A stretch of 15,803 nt of DNA from contig CAAGHW010000060.1 of NCBI GenBank assembly GCA_900769765.1, positions 1 through 15,803 on the forward strand, written 5' to 3'. A program made the translations under genes and the position numbers. The number at the start of each line of letters is the position of its first letter. Position 1 is the first letter of the stretch. Shown in pieces: positions 1 through 8,500 of this stretch. Under the pieces are notes generated by a model that did not search any database, had not been told where the DNA came from, and worked only from the letters and a program-made list of their open reading frames with translations. The stretch comes from Bacteroidaceae bacterium (GTDB lineage: Bacteria > Bacteroidota > Bacteroidia > Bacteroidales > Bacteroidaceae).

Positions 1-2
1 TA

Positions 3-36
3 AACCCCAAAAGTTTTTTGTCTAACTTTTGGGGTT
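3..36. repeat. Perfect 13-bp inverted repeat at window edge
   Basis: Bases 3-15 (AACCCCAAAAGTT) are the exact reverse complement of 24-36, separated by an 8-nt loop (TTTTGTCT). There is no clear run of T immediately after either arm, so it is not a textbook intrinsic terminator, although it lies downstream of the minus-strand TonB receptor and could act as one. The G-run and T-run composition also recalls, from memory only, terminal sequences of some Bacteroidales insertion sequences. The window starts here, so what lies to the left cannot be seen. The inverted repeat itself is certain; its role is not. Confidence 0.7.
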
Positions 37-60
37 CACTTCAAAACTCGCCATTTTTTT

Positions 61-147
61 ATTCGACAACACGAGCAGCAGTTAGTCGCAGGAAGCACGG
101 TGCCAGTCGTGCCCTGCGGGATGCGATAAGCGAGTGTTGTCAAATAC
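61..147. repeat. Tandem hairpin unit A
   Basis: First of two abutting units. An outer stem pairs GACAACAC (65-72) with GTGTTGTC (134-141). Inside it, 87-92 pairs with 113-118; then comes a 2-nt bulge (93-94) on the 5' side, a 5-bp stem of 95-99 with 108-112, and an 8-nt loop. The unit closes with CAAATAC (141-147). It shares its ends and internal-loop sequences with unit B but has different stem sequences. It lies in the 3' noncoding flank of the minus-strand TonB-receptor operon, so it would be part of that mRNA if transcription reads through. I do not recognise the family; a REP-like or MITE-like hairpin element or a small structured RNA are both possible. Confidence 0.75.
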
Positions 148-235
148 ATTAGACAGCACGAGCAGCGATAGGTCACGCGTAGTGCAGGCGCAGTTTGCAC
201 CGCGTGGGTCGCGAACAGCGAGTGTTGTCAAATAC
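148..235. repeat. Tandem hairpin unit B
   Basis: Second unit, directly after unit A and one base longer. The outer stem is GACAGCAC (152-159) with GTGTTGTC (222-229), including one G-T pair. The inner stem is CACGCG (174-179) with CGCGTG (201-206), followed by a 2-nt bulge (180-181), a 5-bp stem GTGCA (182-186) with TGCAC (196-200), and a 9-nt loop. It closes with CAAATAC like unit A. Distances between outer and inner stems (14 and 15 nt) match unit A exactly. Six of the eleven inner base pairs differ between the units, and all six differences are compensated. Confidence 0.75.
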
Positions 236-251
236 GATTAACGATTAACGA
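235..251. repeat. Short 7-bp tandem repeat (CGATTAA)
   Basis: CGATTAA occurs twice in a row at 235-248 and starts a third time (CGA, 249-251), immediately after hairpin unit B and before the stop codon of the TonB receptor. It is a short simple repeat with no evident function, possibly left by slippage at the edge of the hairpin repeat. Confidence 0.5.
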
Positions 252-266
252 GGAAAACTCTCCATT

Positions 267-2489
267 CTAAAACCCATACGTCACGCTAAACGTAACATTC
301 CTGCCCGGGGCACTTATTCCACAGCTGTAAGGACGATAGCGCAAATCGGTGATATTCTCTACGGCAGCATTCAGCGACAGCACCTTCAACATCTTATACG
401 ATACACGCAGGTTCAACGTCATCCATGCCGGAGAGTAAGCCTCGCCATTGGCATCGAGCGCGTATATCTCTGTCTTTTCCTTCTCTTCCTGGGGCATCGA
501 AGAGGCATCACATTCGCCCTGAAAGGTCGTATAAGCCTCAATACACAGCTTTGAGTTATCGAAGCCCACTGCTGCCCTTCCATACAACGGTGCCACGTGA
601 CGCGATGGCGACACCTCGCCATTATCGAGTTCCTCAAAACCACGTTGCCAATTGACATGCGCGTTGGCATAGAAATAGCGCGCAAAGCGCGAATCGAGTG
701 CGAGCTGCACTCCCCACACTTGTGCCTCGGCAGCATTCTGCAAGGCTTGTACTACACACTCCTCGCCACCATATTCCATTGTCGCCGAGCCGTTGAAGGT
801 ATAATTGCGGCGCACTATGGCATTGTCAAGATGTGTATAATAAGCGGTAACATCGAACTTGAGCCAACGGCCGAAATGTTTTGCAATGCCAAGTTCCACA
901 TTGTCGGCATATTCGGGTTTCAACGACAGATTGGGAACGGTGACATAGCCATCGACGCTGTCGAAGAGCTTACCCATGTCATCGACATTGGGCGCACGGA
1001 ATCCACGCGCATAGTTTGCACGCAACAGCCACCCCGACAGCGGTCGCCAATTCAGGCCTATGTTTCCGCTAACACTACCGGCATTCGAGCTCTGCAACGG
1101 GACGAACGGCACATCGTACCCCACCGTCGAGAAATCGTTTTTGATGAGATAGTGGTTATAACGTACTCCCGAAGCTATATTAAGTGTCCTATGCACATGC
1201 CATTCGGCCTGTAGATAAGCTCCGGCACTATGCCACCGGGCTTTGGGATAACGTGCCGCAACGATACTCTCCCGGCCTGTGACGACATCCATGCCGACAC
1301 CTGTCGAAGTAACATCATTATATACATATTCCAGTCCGTATGAGAGTTCTACACCGTCTGCCACCCTTTTCATGAAATCGACATTGGCACTCCAGGCGTC
1401 GAGATTTTCGGTCTGGGTTTCCCTGTCGGGTTTTCCGAAGTCGCGGCTTATGCGGCTCTCCTCAAAGCGTTGCCAAGCCCCGTTCACTCGCAGAGAGTCA
1501 TAAACGGCGTTGTTGCCTGCGTGTTCAACAAGCAGATGGTTCATCATCCATTTCTGAGGGCCGTAGTTCCATTCAGCATAACGCGGCTTGCCGTTACGCA
1601 TACGCTGATGACGGTCGTAACGTGCATATTCCGAAGTCTCGCTCAGGTGGAAAGCATACTCCATGTTCCACCTTTCCGCAGGCGCATAACGTACCTTTTG
1701 CATGATGTTGAACTGCGAATATCCGCTTGGCGACTGCAACCGTTCATTGCCATTGACAACATAGCTGTCGCCGACACCATCGGGAGTGTAGTGAGGCTTG
1801 ACGATATATGGCATCACATAGTCATAGGGGCCGCAAGTACCCTGTTTGAGGTCACCGAACGATGATGTGGTAAACGAAGTTAGAAAGCCCCACTTTTTCC
1901 ACCCCACCCCTGCGTGCAGATGGGCAGTAAGTTCATTCGATGCCGTTGCCGTACGCACCGTTGCCGAGCCGTAAGCCACAAGGGAGTTTTCGGCCGACAG
2001 TTTGGGACGTAAGGTGCTGAACGACATCACACCGCCTATGGCATCACTTCCATAGCTGACGCTTCCGGGCCCGAAGAGCACCTCTGTCGAAGATATCGCA
2101 AAGGGGTCGAGAGATATCACATTCTGCAGGTTACCCGACCTGAAGATGGCGGTATTCATACGCACGCCGTCGAAACTGTAGAGCAGTCTGTTGGTTGAGA
2201 AACCACGTATCATAGGGCTGCCGCCACCATACTGGCTCTTCTGTATGAAAACCTCGCCTGTAAGCCCCAGCATATCGGCTGCCGTCTGTGGGTTATAGCT
2301 GTTCGACTCCTCAAAAGATATCGACGATATACGTACCGGCTGCACCTCTTTTTGCTGACACCACCTGCTTGCCGATATCACGAACTCGCCGAGCGAATAG
2401 CCGCGCAAGGTATCGTTCTCGCTCTGCGCATGGGAACGTAAAGCGAAAAGCAACAGCAGCAAGGCAGTCGTCAGAAATCTTGTCTTCAT
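267..2489 (-). CDS. TonB-dependent outer-membrane receptor, heme-receptor-like
   Basis: Energised outer-membrane transporter of 740 residues. Residues 1-22 form a signal peptide (hydrophobic LLLLLFAL, cut near SHAQ). A TonB-box-like EFVISASR sits near residues 35-42. The plug domain (about 45-160) has typical GGGSPMIRGF and GPGSVSYGSDAIGG segments. The beta-barrel follows and ends in an aromatic residue (YGF), the usual BAM signal. A FRAP motif (497-500) and a VPNLSLKPE variant of the NPNL region (518-526) resemble heme/hemoglobin-type receptors, as does the C-terminal YRPYSCGISAPGRN block. This supports family membership, not a proven substrate. No carboxypeptidase-like N-terminal domain or SusD partner is seen, so it is not a SusC. 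The start is ATG 4 nt after the stop of the upstream propeller gene, which implies one operon and translational coupling. The ligand (heme, metal complex, vitamin or peptide) is unknown. Confidence 0.92.
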   Translation of the reverse strand: MKTRFLTTALLLLLFALRSHAQSENDTLRGYSLGEFVISASRWCQQKEVQPVRISSISFEESNSYNPQTAADMLGLTGEVFIQKSQYGGGSPMIRGFSTNRLLYSFDGVRMNTAIFRSGNLQNVISLDPFAISSTEVLFGPGSVSYGSDAIGGVMSFSTLRPKLSAENSLVAYGSATVRTATASNELTAHLHAGVGWKKWGFLTSFTTSSFGDLKQGTCGPYDYVMPYIVKPHYTPDGVGDSYVVNGNERLQSPSGYSQFNIMQKVRYAPAERWNMEYAFHLSETSEYARYDRHQRMRNGKPRYAEWNYGPQKWMMNHLLVEHAGNNAVYDSLRVNGAWQRFEESRISRDFGKPDRETQTENLDAWSANVDFMKRVADGVELSYGLEYVYNDVTSTGVGMDVVTGRESIVAARYPKARWHSAGAYLQAEWHVHRTLNIASGVRYNHYLIKNDFSTVGYDVPFVPLQSSNAGSVSGNIGLNWRPLSGWLLRANYARGFRAPNVDDMGKLFDSVDGYVTVPNLSLKPEYADNVELGIAKHFGRWLKFDVTAYYTHLDNAIVRRNYTFNGSATMEYGGEECVVQALQNAAEAQVWGVQLALDSRFARYFYANAHVNWQRGFEELDNGEVSPSRHVAPLYGRAAVGFDNSKLCIEAYTTFQGECDASSMPQEEKEKTEIYALDANGEAYSPAWMTLNLRVSYKMLKVLSLNAAVENITDLRYRPYSCGISAPGRNVTFSVTYGF

Positions 2490-2493
2490 GACA

Positions 2494-5400
2494 TCACTTT
2501 ACAAGCAACTTACCTGTTTTCTTGTACCCTGCCTCGTCGGTAGCCATATAGAAATACACCCCTGGTACAAAACCTGTCGTCTCAACCACAATCTTATCGG
2601 CATTCGCGGAACGCGCCACGACATCACCTTTTGAACTGTATACCACTACATTTACGGAACCTTGCAACTGTTTGGGCACGAATGTCAACGCCTCGCCGGC
2701 ATCAACCACGCAAGCGGGCTGAAGGAGAAGGTCGCGCTCATCGGCAACATTGCCTATGACACCCGTATTCTCGGGTACAGGAAGAGTTCCCTTTATCATT
2801 CCCTTGATACACTTGGTATCGATTCCGCCCGGGGTTGTAACGGTAAGAGATATATCGTATGTCTGATAGGGAGCAATGGTTATCAGCGGATTACGCACCT
2901 CGTGCGATGTTATTGTGAGCGGCGCAGGGTTTATTTCCCATTTCCACTGTGCATTGGTCTGGTTAACAATGCTATAGCTGTCGAGCTGTATCTCGCTCGG
3001 ATAATTGCCTGTTGTGTTGTCACCCGAGCCTGCATTCAGTATTATAGGCTGTGCAATAGGCTTGAACTCACTGTCCACGAGCGGACGCTGCCATATACCG
3101 TTGTTTGTGGCAAGACGTATCACACCCTCCTTGTAGAACGGAAGCATACGGTTGAGGTTTACCACCTTTGGAAGTCCATCGCTGATATTTACCCAACCGT
3201 TGGTGGTATCGTCGCGATAGAGGACGCGGCCACGTGTTGTGGAATAGGTCTCATTGAGATAGCCCAGAGTAGAGACTATCGCATACGCAGCATTCTTCTC
3301 GTTACCCGTAAGGAAGAAACGGCCTACGCTGTGTGCCTCGACATTGCCTTCCCAATTGGCAATAGTGAGACCGTCATCAAGTTTCTCCCATGTCGCGCCA
3401 TTGTTGACAGTGCGCCAGAAACCGCCAGGGTTGCCGTCGCTTACCCATATCTCGTTCTCATTGGTGGGGTGAATGGCTATCTTATAGCTTATGCTGTGTG
3501 TCATCTCGTCGGGGATGTTATACTCGATGAACGACGCACCGGCATCGAGCGAATAGTATATACGCCCCCATGTGGTAGCCACAATCTTATCGGGGTTGGA
3601 ACGCGACACAGCCAATGCGTTTATAGGGTCGTCGAACGTATATACCGATGAGAACGAAGCACCGTCATCGCGTGTACGCCAAAGAGTATTTGCATCAATT
3701 CTGTCACTCTCCTGCACTATATAGAAACAGTGTGCATAACGGGGGTCGTACTCGAAATAGAAACCATGCTGCGACGACTCTTTCGGGAAGGTCCAATAGT
3801 CGAGGAACGGCACGAACTCATCGCGCCAGTCGTCGGGCATAATGACATTCTCGGAATCGCTGAAAGCAATCTTTCGCGGGTTGGAAAGGAATACATATCC
3901 CGTCGGGCGTTCCGAGCCGCGCATCGACAATGTGACACCGTTGTAACGGTCGAGCTGCGACATATTGCCGTTGTGGTTGCGTCCGCCCACCATCACATCC
4001 TCGTTCCATCCCTGGTCGAATCCCCACATCTCGCTGGCATACAATCCGTTGAGCTTCGGCTGCGCATCATTGGCAAAAAAGTCGTTGCTGTATATGACAC
4101 CGCCATCGGTCGAGAGCCATGTGTCGCCTGCGCCGTTTGTCTGTATGGACTGCATATCGCAGTGCAGGTCGAACTTACCGTAATAACCGCCTATGTTTTC
4201 AAGTGTCTTGCCGCCGTCGGTAGAACGATAGAGCTGTATTATACCCACAAGCAGAGTCTCGGGGTCGGTTGCCGAAGCTACACACACAAGGTCGTAGTAT
4301 CCTTGACCACCGTTCTTGTCAACGGCTTCCATCTGCTCCACAGGGTCGGTAACGGTGAACGACGCACCGCCGTCGGTACTCTTGTACAGCAATGCAGGGC
4401 CGCTGAAATAGAGAGGGCCAGGCTGTGAAAGATAGTTTCTACGGCATGCCCACAGATATACGTAGTCGGCACCTTCAGGAGCCTCGCTCAGACCTATACG
4501 CGCACTAATGAGCGGCTGACCGTCGAGAGTTAGCATATTCCACGATGCACCACCGTCGGTGCTCTTGTACATCTTTACAGTATTCTCCTGTTCTATTGCC
4601 ACATAACAGACATCGGGGTTCTGGACCGAGAACTTGATGTCGAACACCATGCCACTGAGCATCCACTGCCACGATGCACCGCCATCGGTGCTTCGCCATA
4701 GCTGTGAACGGTCGCCGGCAACAATTATATTGTCGTTCTGGGGGTGGAAGTAGGCAACGCTTGTACGTGCGTATGTCGCCTTTGCAGGGGTGATATTGCT
4801 CCACGAGGCACCGCCGTCGTTGCTTATCCAGAACACGCCGCCCGCACCCACAAGCACGCGGTCGGGGTTTGTTGCACTGATGTCGATTGTGGTTATCTCA
4901 CCAGCCATCCATTCGCCGTCGTTGCAAGGCAGCCACGACTCGCCCTTGTCGATTGAGCGGAACACAAGACCTGTCTCTGAACCGCAATAGAGGACATTGG
5001 GATTGGAACGTGAAGCCCTCATGCGCTGAATGTTCGACTGTGCAGGAGAAAGCTTCTTATGCTGATAGTCGTATGTGATGATTGGTGAAATAACCTTCCA
5101 TTCCGTAGGCATAGCCACATTACGTGCCGCGGCACTGCGACGCACCTCGCGCACGTACTTCACTTCCCTATCCACATTCTGCATATCGCGATGATAATTG
5201 GTAGCCGAAGGCAGACGTATTATGCCGTCGGCCTGCACAAAGGGCAGATAAGCCTTTTGGAAACGACGGAAGTGATTTACCACCTGCTTGGTGTCGCGCG
5301 ATTTATATCGCGCTCCTGGAGTCTCTTGCAGATACACCTCGAAGCTGTCGACCATAGCATTGTAGTCAAGCCCTTGCGGATTGGCAAGCTGCGCCATCCA

Positions 5401-5529
5401 CACAGGCGAGCCTGCCGGCAGATAGTTCAGTTTATAAGGAGTAAACAGTGAGTCGGCATGTTCTGCAGCACTCACAGACGATGCCAACAGCACACACAGT
5501 GCCGGAAATATTTTTTTATACAGTCTCAT
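2494..5529 (-). CDS. T9SS-secreted Asp-box propeller protein with PKD domain (paralog 2)
   Basis: Secreted or cell-surface protein of 1011 residues and unknown specific function. A signal peptide (1-22) precedes a short N-terminal module (about 29-108) shared with the next gene: P-x-WM, NPQG, VNHFRRF, then DG-I-LP. Asp-box (S-x-D-x-G-x-x-W) repeats follow near 192, 236, 280, 323 and 384, then degenerate ones near 436 and 473, and more near 619, 660 and 707. The first four are 43-44 residues apart, as expected for propeller blades of the sortilin/BNR type. HCDMQ (456-460) followed by a TDGG segment matches a conserved block of such proteins. A PKD-like domain (about 860-905) and a C-terminal T9SS type A sorting domain (about 935-1011, ending PGVYFYMATDE...KLLVK) complete it. 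Asp-boxes are structural and do not show glycosidase activity. It lies 13 nt downstream of its paralog and 4 nt upstream of the TonB receptor. Confidence 0.88.
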   Translation of the reverse strand: MRLYKKIFPALCVLLASSVSAAEHADSLFTPYKLNYLPAGSPVWMAQLANPQGLDYNAMVDSFEVYLQETPGARYKSRDTKQVVNHFRRFQKAYLPFVQADGIIRLPSATNYHRDMQNVDREVKYVREVRRSAAARNVAMPTEWKVISPIITYDYQHKKLSPAQSNIQRMRASRSNPNVLYCGSETGLVFRSIDKGESWLPCNDGEWMAGEITTIDISATNPDRVLVGAGGVFWISNDGGASWSNITPAKATYARTSVAYFHPQNDNIIVAGDRSQLWRSTDGGASWQWMLSGMVFDIKFSVQNPDVCYVAIEQENTVKMYKSTDGGASWNMLTLDGQPLISARIGLSEAPEGADYVYLWACRRNYLSQPGPLYFSGPALLYKSTDGGASFTVTDPVEQMEAVDKNGGQGYYDLVCVASATDPETLLVGIIQLYRSTDGGKTLENIGGYYGKFDLHCDMQSIQTNGAGDTWLSTDGGVIYSNDFFANDAQPKLNGLYASEMWGFDQGWNEDVMVGGRNHNGNMSQLDRYNGVTLSMRGSERPTGYVFLSNPRKIAFSDSENVIMPDDWRDEFVPFLDYWTFPKESSQHGFYFEYDPRYAHCFYIVQESDRIDANTLWRTRDDGASFSSVYTFDDPINALAVSRSNPDKIVATTWGRIYYSLDAGASFIEYNIPDEMTHSISYKIAIHPTNENEIWVSDGNPGGFWRTVNNGATWEKLDDGLTIANWEGNVEAHSVGRFFLTGNEKNAAYAIVSTLGYLNETYSTTRGRVLYRDDTTNGWVNISDGLPKVVNLNRMLPFYKEGVIRLATNNGIWQRPLVDSEFKPIAQPIILNAGSGDNTTGNYPSEIQLDSYSIVNQTNAQWKWEINPAPLTITSHEVRNPLITIAPYQTYDISLTVTTPGGIDTKCIKGMIKGTLPVPENTGVIGNVADERDLLLQPACVVDAGEALTFVPKQLQGSVNVVVYSSKGDVVARSANADKIVVETTGFVPGVYFYMATDEAGYKKTGKLLVK
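4359..4830 (-). repeat. Internal DNA repeats encoding Asp-boxes
   Basis: Within the propeller gene the DNA itself is repeated. The plus-strand pattern CCACGAKGCACC-RCC-RTCG-KTGCT occurs at about 4540, 4669 and 4801, with a close relative near 4359. Each copy encodes the [ST]TDGGASW-type Asp-box on the minus strand. Three of them are spaced 129 and 132 bp apart, one propeller blade each. Near-identity at DNA level, beyond what the protein motif demands, suggests recent blade duplication or ongoing homogenisation and gives sites for slippage. Confidence 0.7.
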
Positions 5530-5542
5530 ATATTATAAGTTT

Positions 5543-8500
5543 TTATTTTTCAGGTTTTACAATGAACTGACCCAGGAACTTTTGCGTAGCAGTCTTTATC
5601 ACGTATATATACACTCCTGACGGGAAGTCGGGAACAGCAATCTCTACATTTCCGCTCCTTGCCGGGATTTCCGACTGGTGCAACAGTTGTCCTTTTGTTC
5701 CATGAATCGTGAGGATTGCATCCTCGCCTATTCCCGAAGTGATGACCTCGAGAGGCTCGCCCTTGCCGATGATACTCTTTCTTATTCCCACCTCGCCTAT
5801 TCTTGCCTCATCGACAGATGTTCCACCATCAATGGCTATCATATTCTTTATCGTTCGCGACGAGCTGCCTGCAGGCGTTGTCACGGTAAGCGTTACATCG
5901 TAGTTGCCGCCCTTGCCGAATACCACACGCGGATTACGCACATTGGCATCGCTCACATACTGGGGTTGTGGCGAGAAGCTCCAATGCCACTTGGTATTCT
6001 CGTCCTGACGCACAATGCTGTAACTGTCGAACTGCACCTCTTTCTGTGGGTTTGCCGTGAGGTCGCCGCTACCGAGATTCAAAGCCATAGGCTGTGCCAC
6101 AGGTGTGAAATGCTGATGATAGAGCGGAGCCTCCCAGACACCCTGGTTGGTAGCCATACGCAACACTCCGTTCTTGTAGAACGGCACCACCTTCGAGATG
6201 CGCGCGCCAGGATTCAAGCCGCTCGAATAGTCGATGAAAGAGGTCATTGTGTTGTCGCGGAAATAGACCTTTGCACCGTCATAGCTTGTCACATATGTGC
6301 TGTTATATTCATCGCCCACAAGGATTATCTGATGTATTCTTATATCGGACAAGTTTGCCAGGTCGTAGTCGCTCCAGCTGTTGCCGCCATCGAAACTCTC
6401 GCTGACAGCACCGTAGCGGTCGTTGCAGATGACAAGCAGATGGTCCTCGTCGTTAGGGTCAACCACCACCCGTGTAAAGTGCAAATAGTCATCTATTATA
6501 GGGAACGGCTGAGTACACTCGCGGAATGTCAAACCACCGTCGTCGGAACGCCACAGGTTCCACACACCCACCACATACAGACGGTCGGGGTTGCTGCGGG
6601 CGAACTCATAGCTGTAGAAATCCTCGCCATCGCTGTCGAATACCTTTTGGAACGACGCACCCTCGTCGTATGAGAGATAACCGCCCCATGTATCGGTCAT
6701 ATCCTGCAGGAAAACCTTGAGGGCATAGCGCGGGTCTGTGGCAATCTCGCCGTTGAGACGCAACACCTCGTGCGGTTTCTTGTCCGAGAACCATGTCCAT
6801 ACATCTTCACCTATAGTACCGTCCATCTCACGTGGCATGATACGTGTCATGGCATCGGTGAAATATACCTTCCAGGGATTGCTCTTCATTACATAGCCTG
6901 TGGCTATCTCCACACCGCCCACATGCACCGAGTTACCCTCGCCGTACGATGCGGCATGCACCACGTCACCGTTATGCCAACGGCCGGCAGCCATCACATC
7001 CTCGTTCCATCCCACACCAAGCCCCTGATAATCCGAAGCATATACACCGTCGTGACGGTCCTCGCCCTTTGTCTCGAAGAAATCGCGCGAATACTTTATT
7101 CCACCGTCATTGCATATCCATGTATCGCCACAAGGGTGAACGGCTATGTCCTGAATGTCGCAATGCATCCAATCGCTGCGCTGATAACCGCCTATGGCGT
7201 GGTCGCGATAGTTCGCCACACCCTCGTTTGTAGAGCGGTAAAGCGACGTAAGTCCAAAGAGCACATGCGCAGGGTTCTCGGCCGATGCACCAATCATCAT
7301 GTCGAAGAATCCCTGTCCGCCGGCATAGTCCATGATTGGCGAGAATGTAGTATCCCAATATTTTCCGCCTTTATCGGTCTGATTCTCCCATGTCGCGCCA
7401 CAATCCTTTGACATAAGGATATACGGTGTACCCTTTCCACCAATAGGGCCTGCATCGTAGCCCCATGAGTCACAGGTAACAAGCGCATAGAGATAATTCT
7501 CGCCACCGGGAGCCTCGCTCACCGCCAGACGGCCACAACTCATATTATAGACAGGCAACTCCTGCACTTTCCAGCTGAAACCAGCATCGTCCGACACATA
7601 TATATCGGCCCACGGGCCATCATAACGACGAACGAGGTATATGCGGTCGGGGTTACCGGGTTGCAGTTCGTGGTCGAAACAGCAGCCAATGAGAGTCCTG
7701 CCGAACGAGATACCGCCGTCGGACGATATCCAGAAACCGCCGCCGTTGTTCTTTGTATCATTGCCACCGGCTGCAACCGTTATGTAATTCGTATTCCTGG
7801 GGTCGATGCGTATTGAATTGACACGATGTTCTATGTTGCCGCAACGCACCCAAGAGTCACCGCCGTCGGTACTCTTCCACAGCCACAAGCCACCGCCCAC
7901 ATAAACAGTATTCTTGTCGGTAGGATGAATGGCAATGCTGTATATGGAGCCGCCGAAGTTATGTTCGGGCGCACAAGGCTCCCACGATTCGCCATGGTTT
8001 GTAGTCTTGAACACCACGCCCGACTCTGTACCGCAATAGAGGGTATTAGGGTCGCTCAACGCCACAGCAATGCGGAAGACGCAAACCTGATGGTCCTTGC
8101 GCGAGACAACGCCATTCTCATTCTGATAGGTACGGTTAGGCCCAATGTTACGCCAAATCTTACCGGTGGGCATAGAACGCACAGCAGACGCCGAACGCGC
8201 AGCCACCCTGACACTATTGTTCATAGAATCCACCTTGGCAGCATACTGCTCCACCGTAGGCAGACAGATAGAGCCGTCGGGAGCCACAAAAGAGCGATAG
8301 GCTGCCATCCAACGACGATAGAAATTTACCGCAGGCTTGTTCTCGACTGTCTTCACGCGCACATCGACATCGGCAGCCTTCCACTCATTGAACAGACGCT
8401 GCATCTCGTGAAAATTGACACCCGAAGGATTCTCTGCAATAGGCCTCATCCACTCGGGTGCCGTTGCCGGCAGAGGCTCCCTGAAATAAGGGTCGTACAA

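Noticed and set aside
61..235. Integron attC sites or a CRISPR array
   Set aside because: The variable centre between conserved ends resembles attC, but the ends do not fit RYYYAAC/GTTRRRY, the units abut without a cassette ORF and no integrase is present. Two 87/88-bp units with no spacers are not CRISPR.
2662..3651. Long plus-strand open frame (329 residues), and a similar one at 5678-6673, antisense to the propeller genes
   Set aside because: They lie opposite genes with clear signal peptides, repeats and sorting domains. Their translations are low-complexity in Cys, His and Arg without any recognisable motif, and they occur at matching offsets in both paralogs as expected for codon-use shadows.
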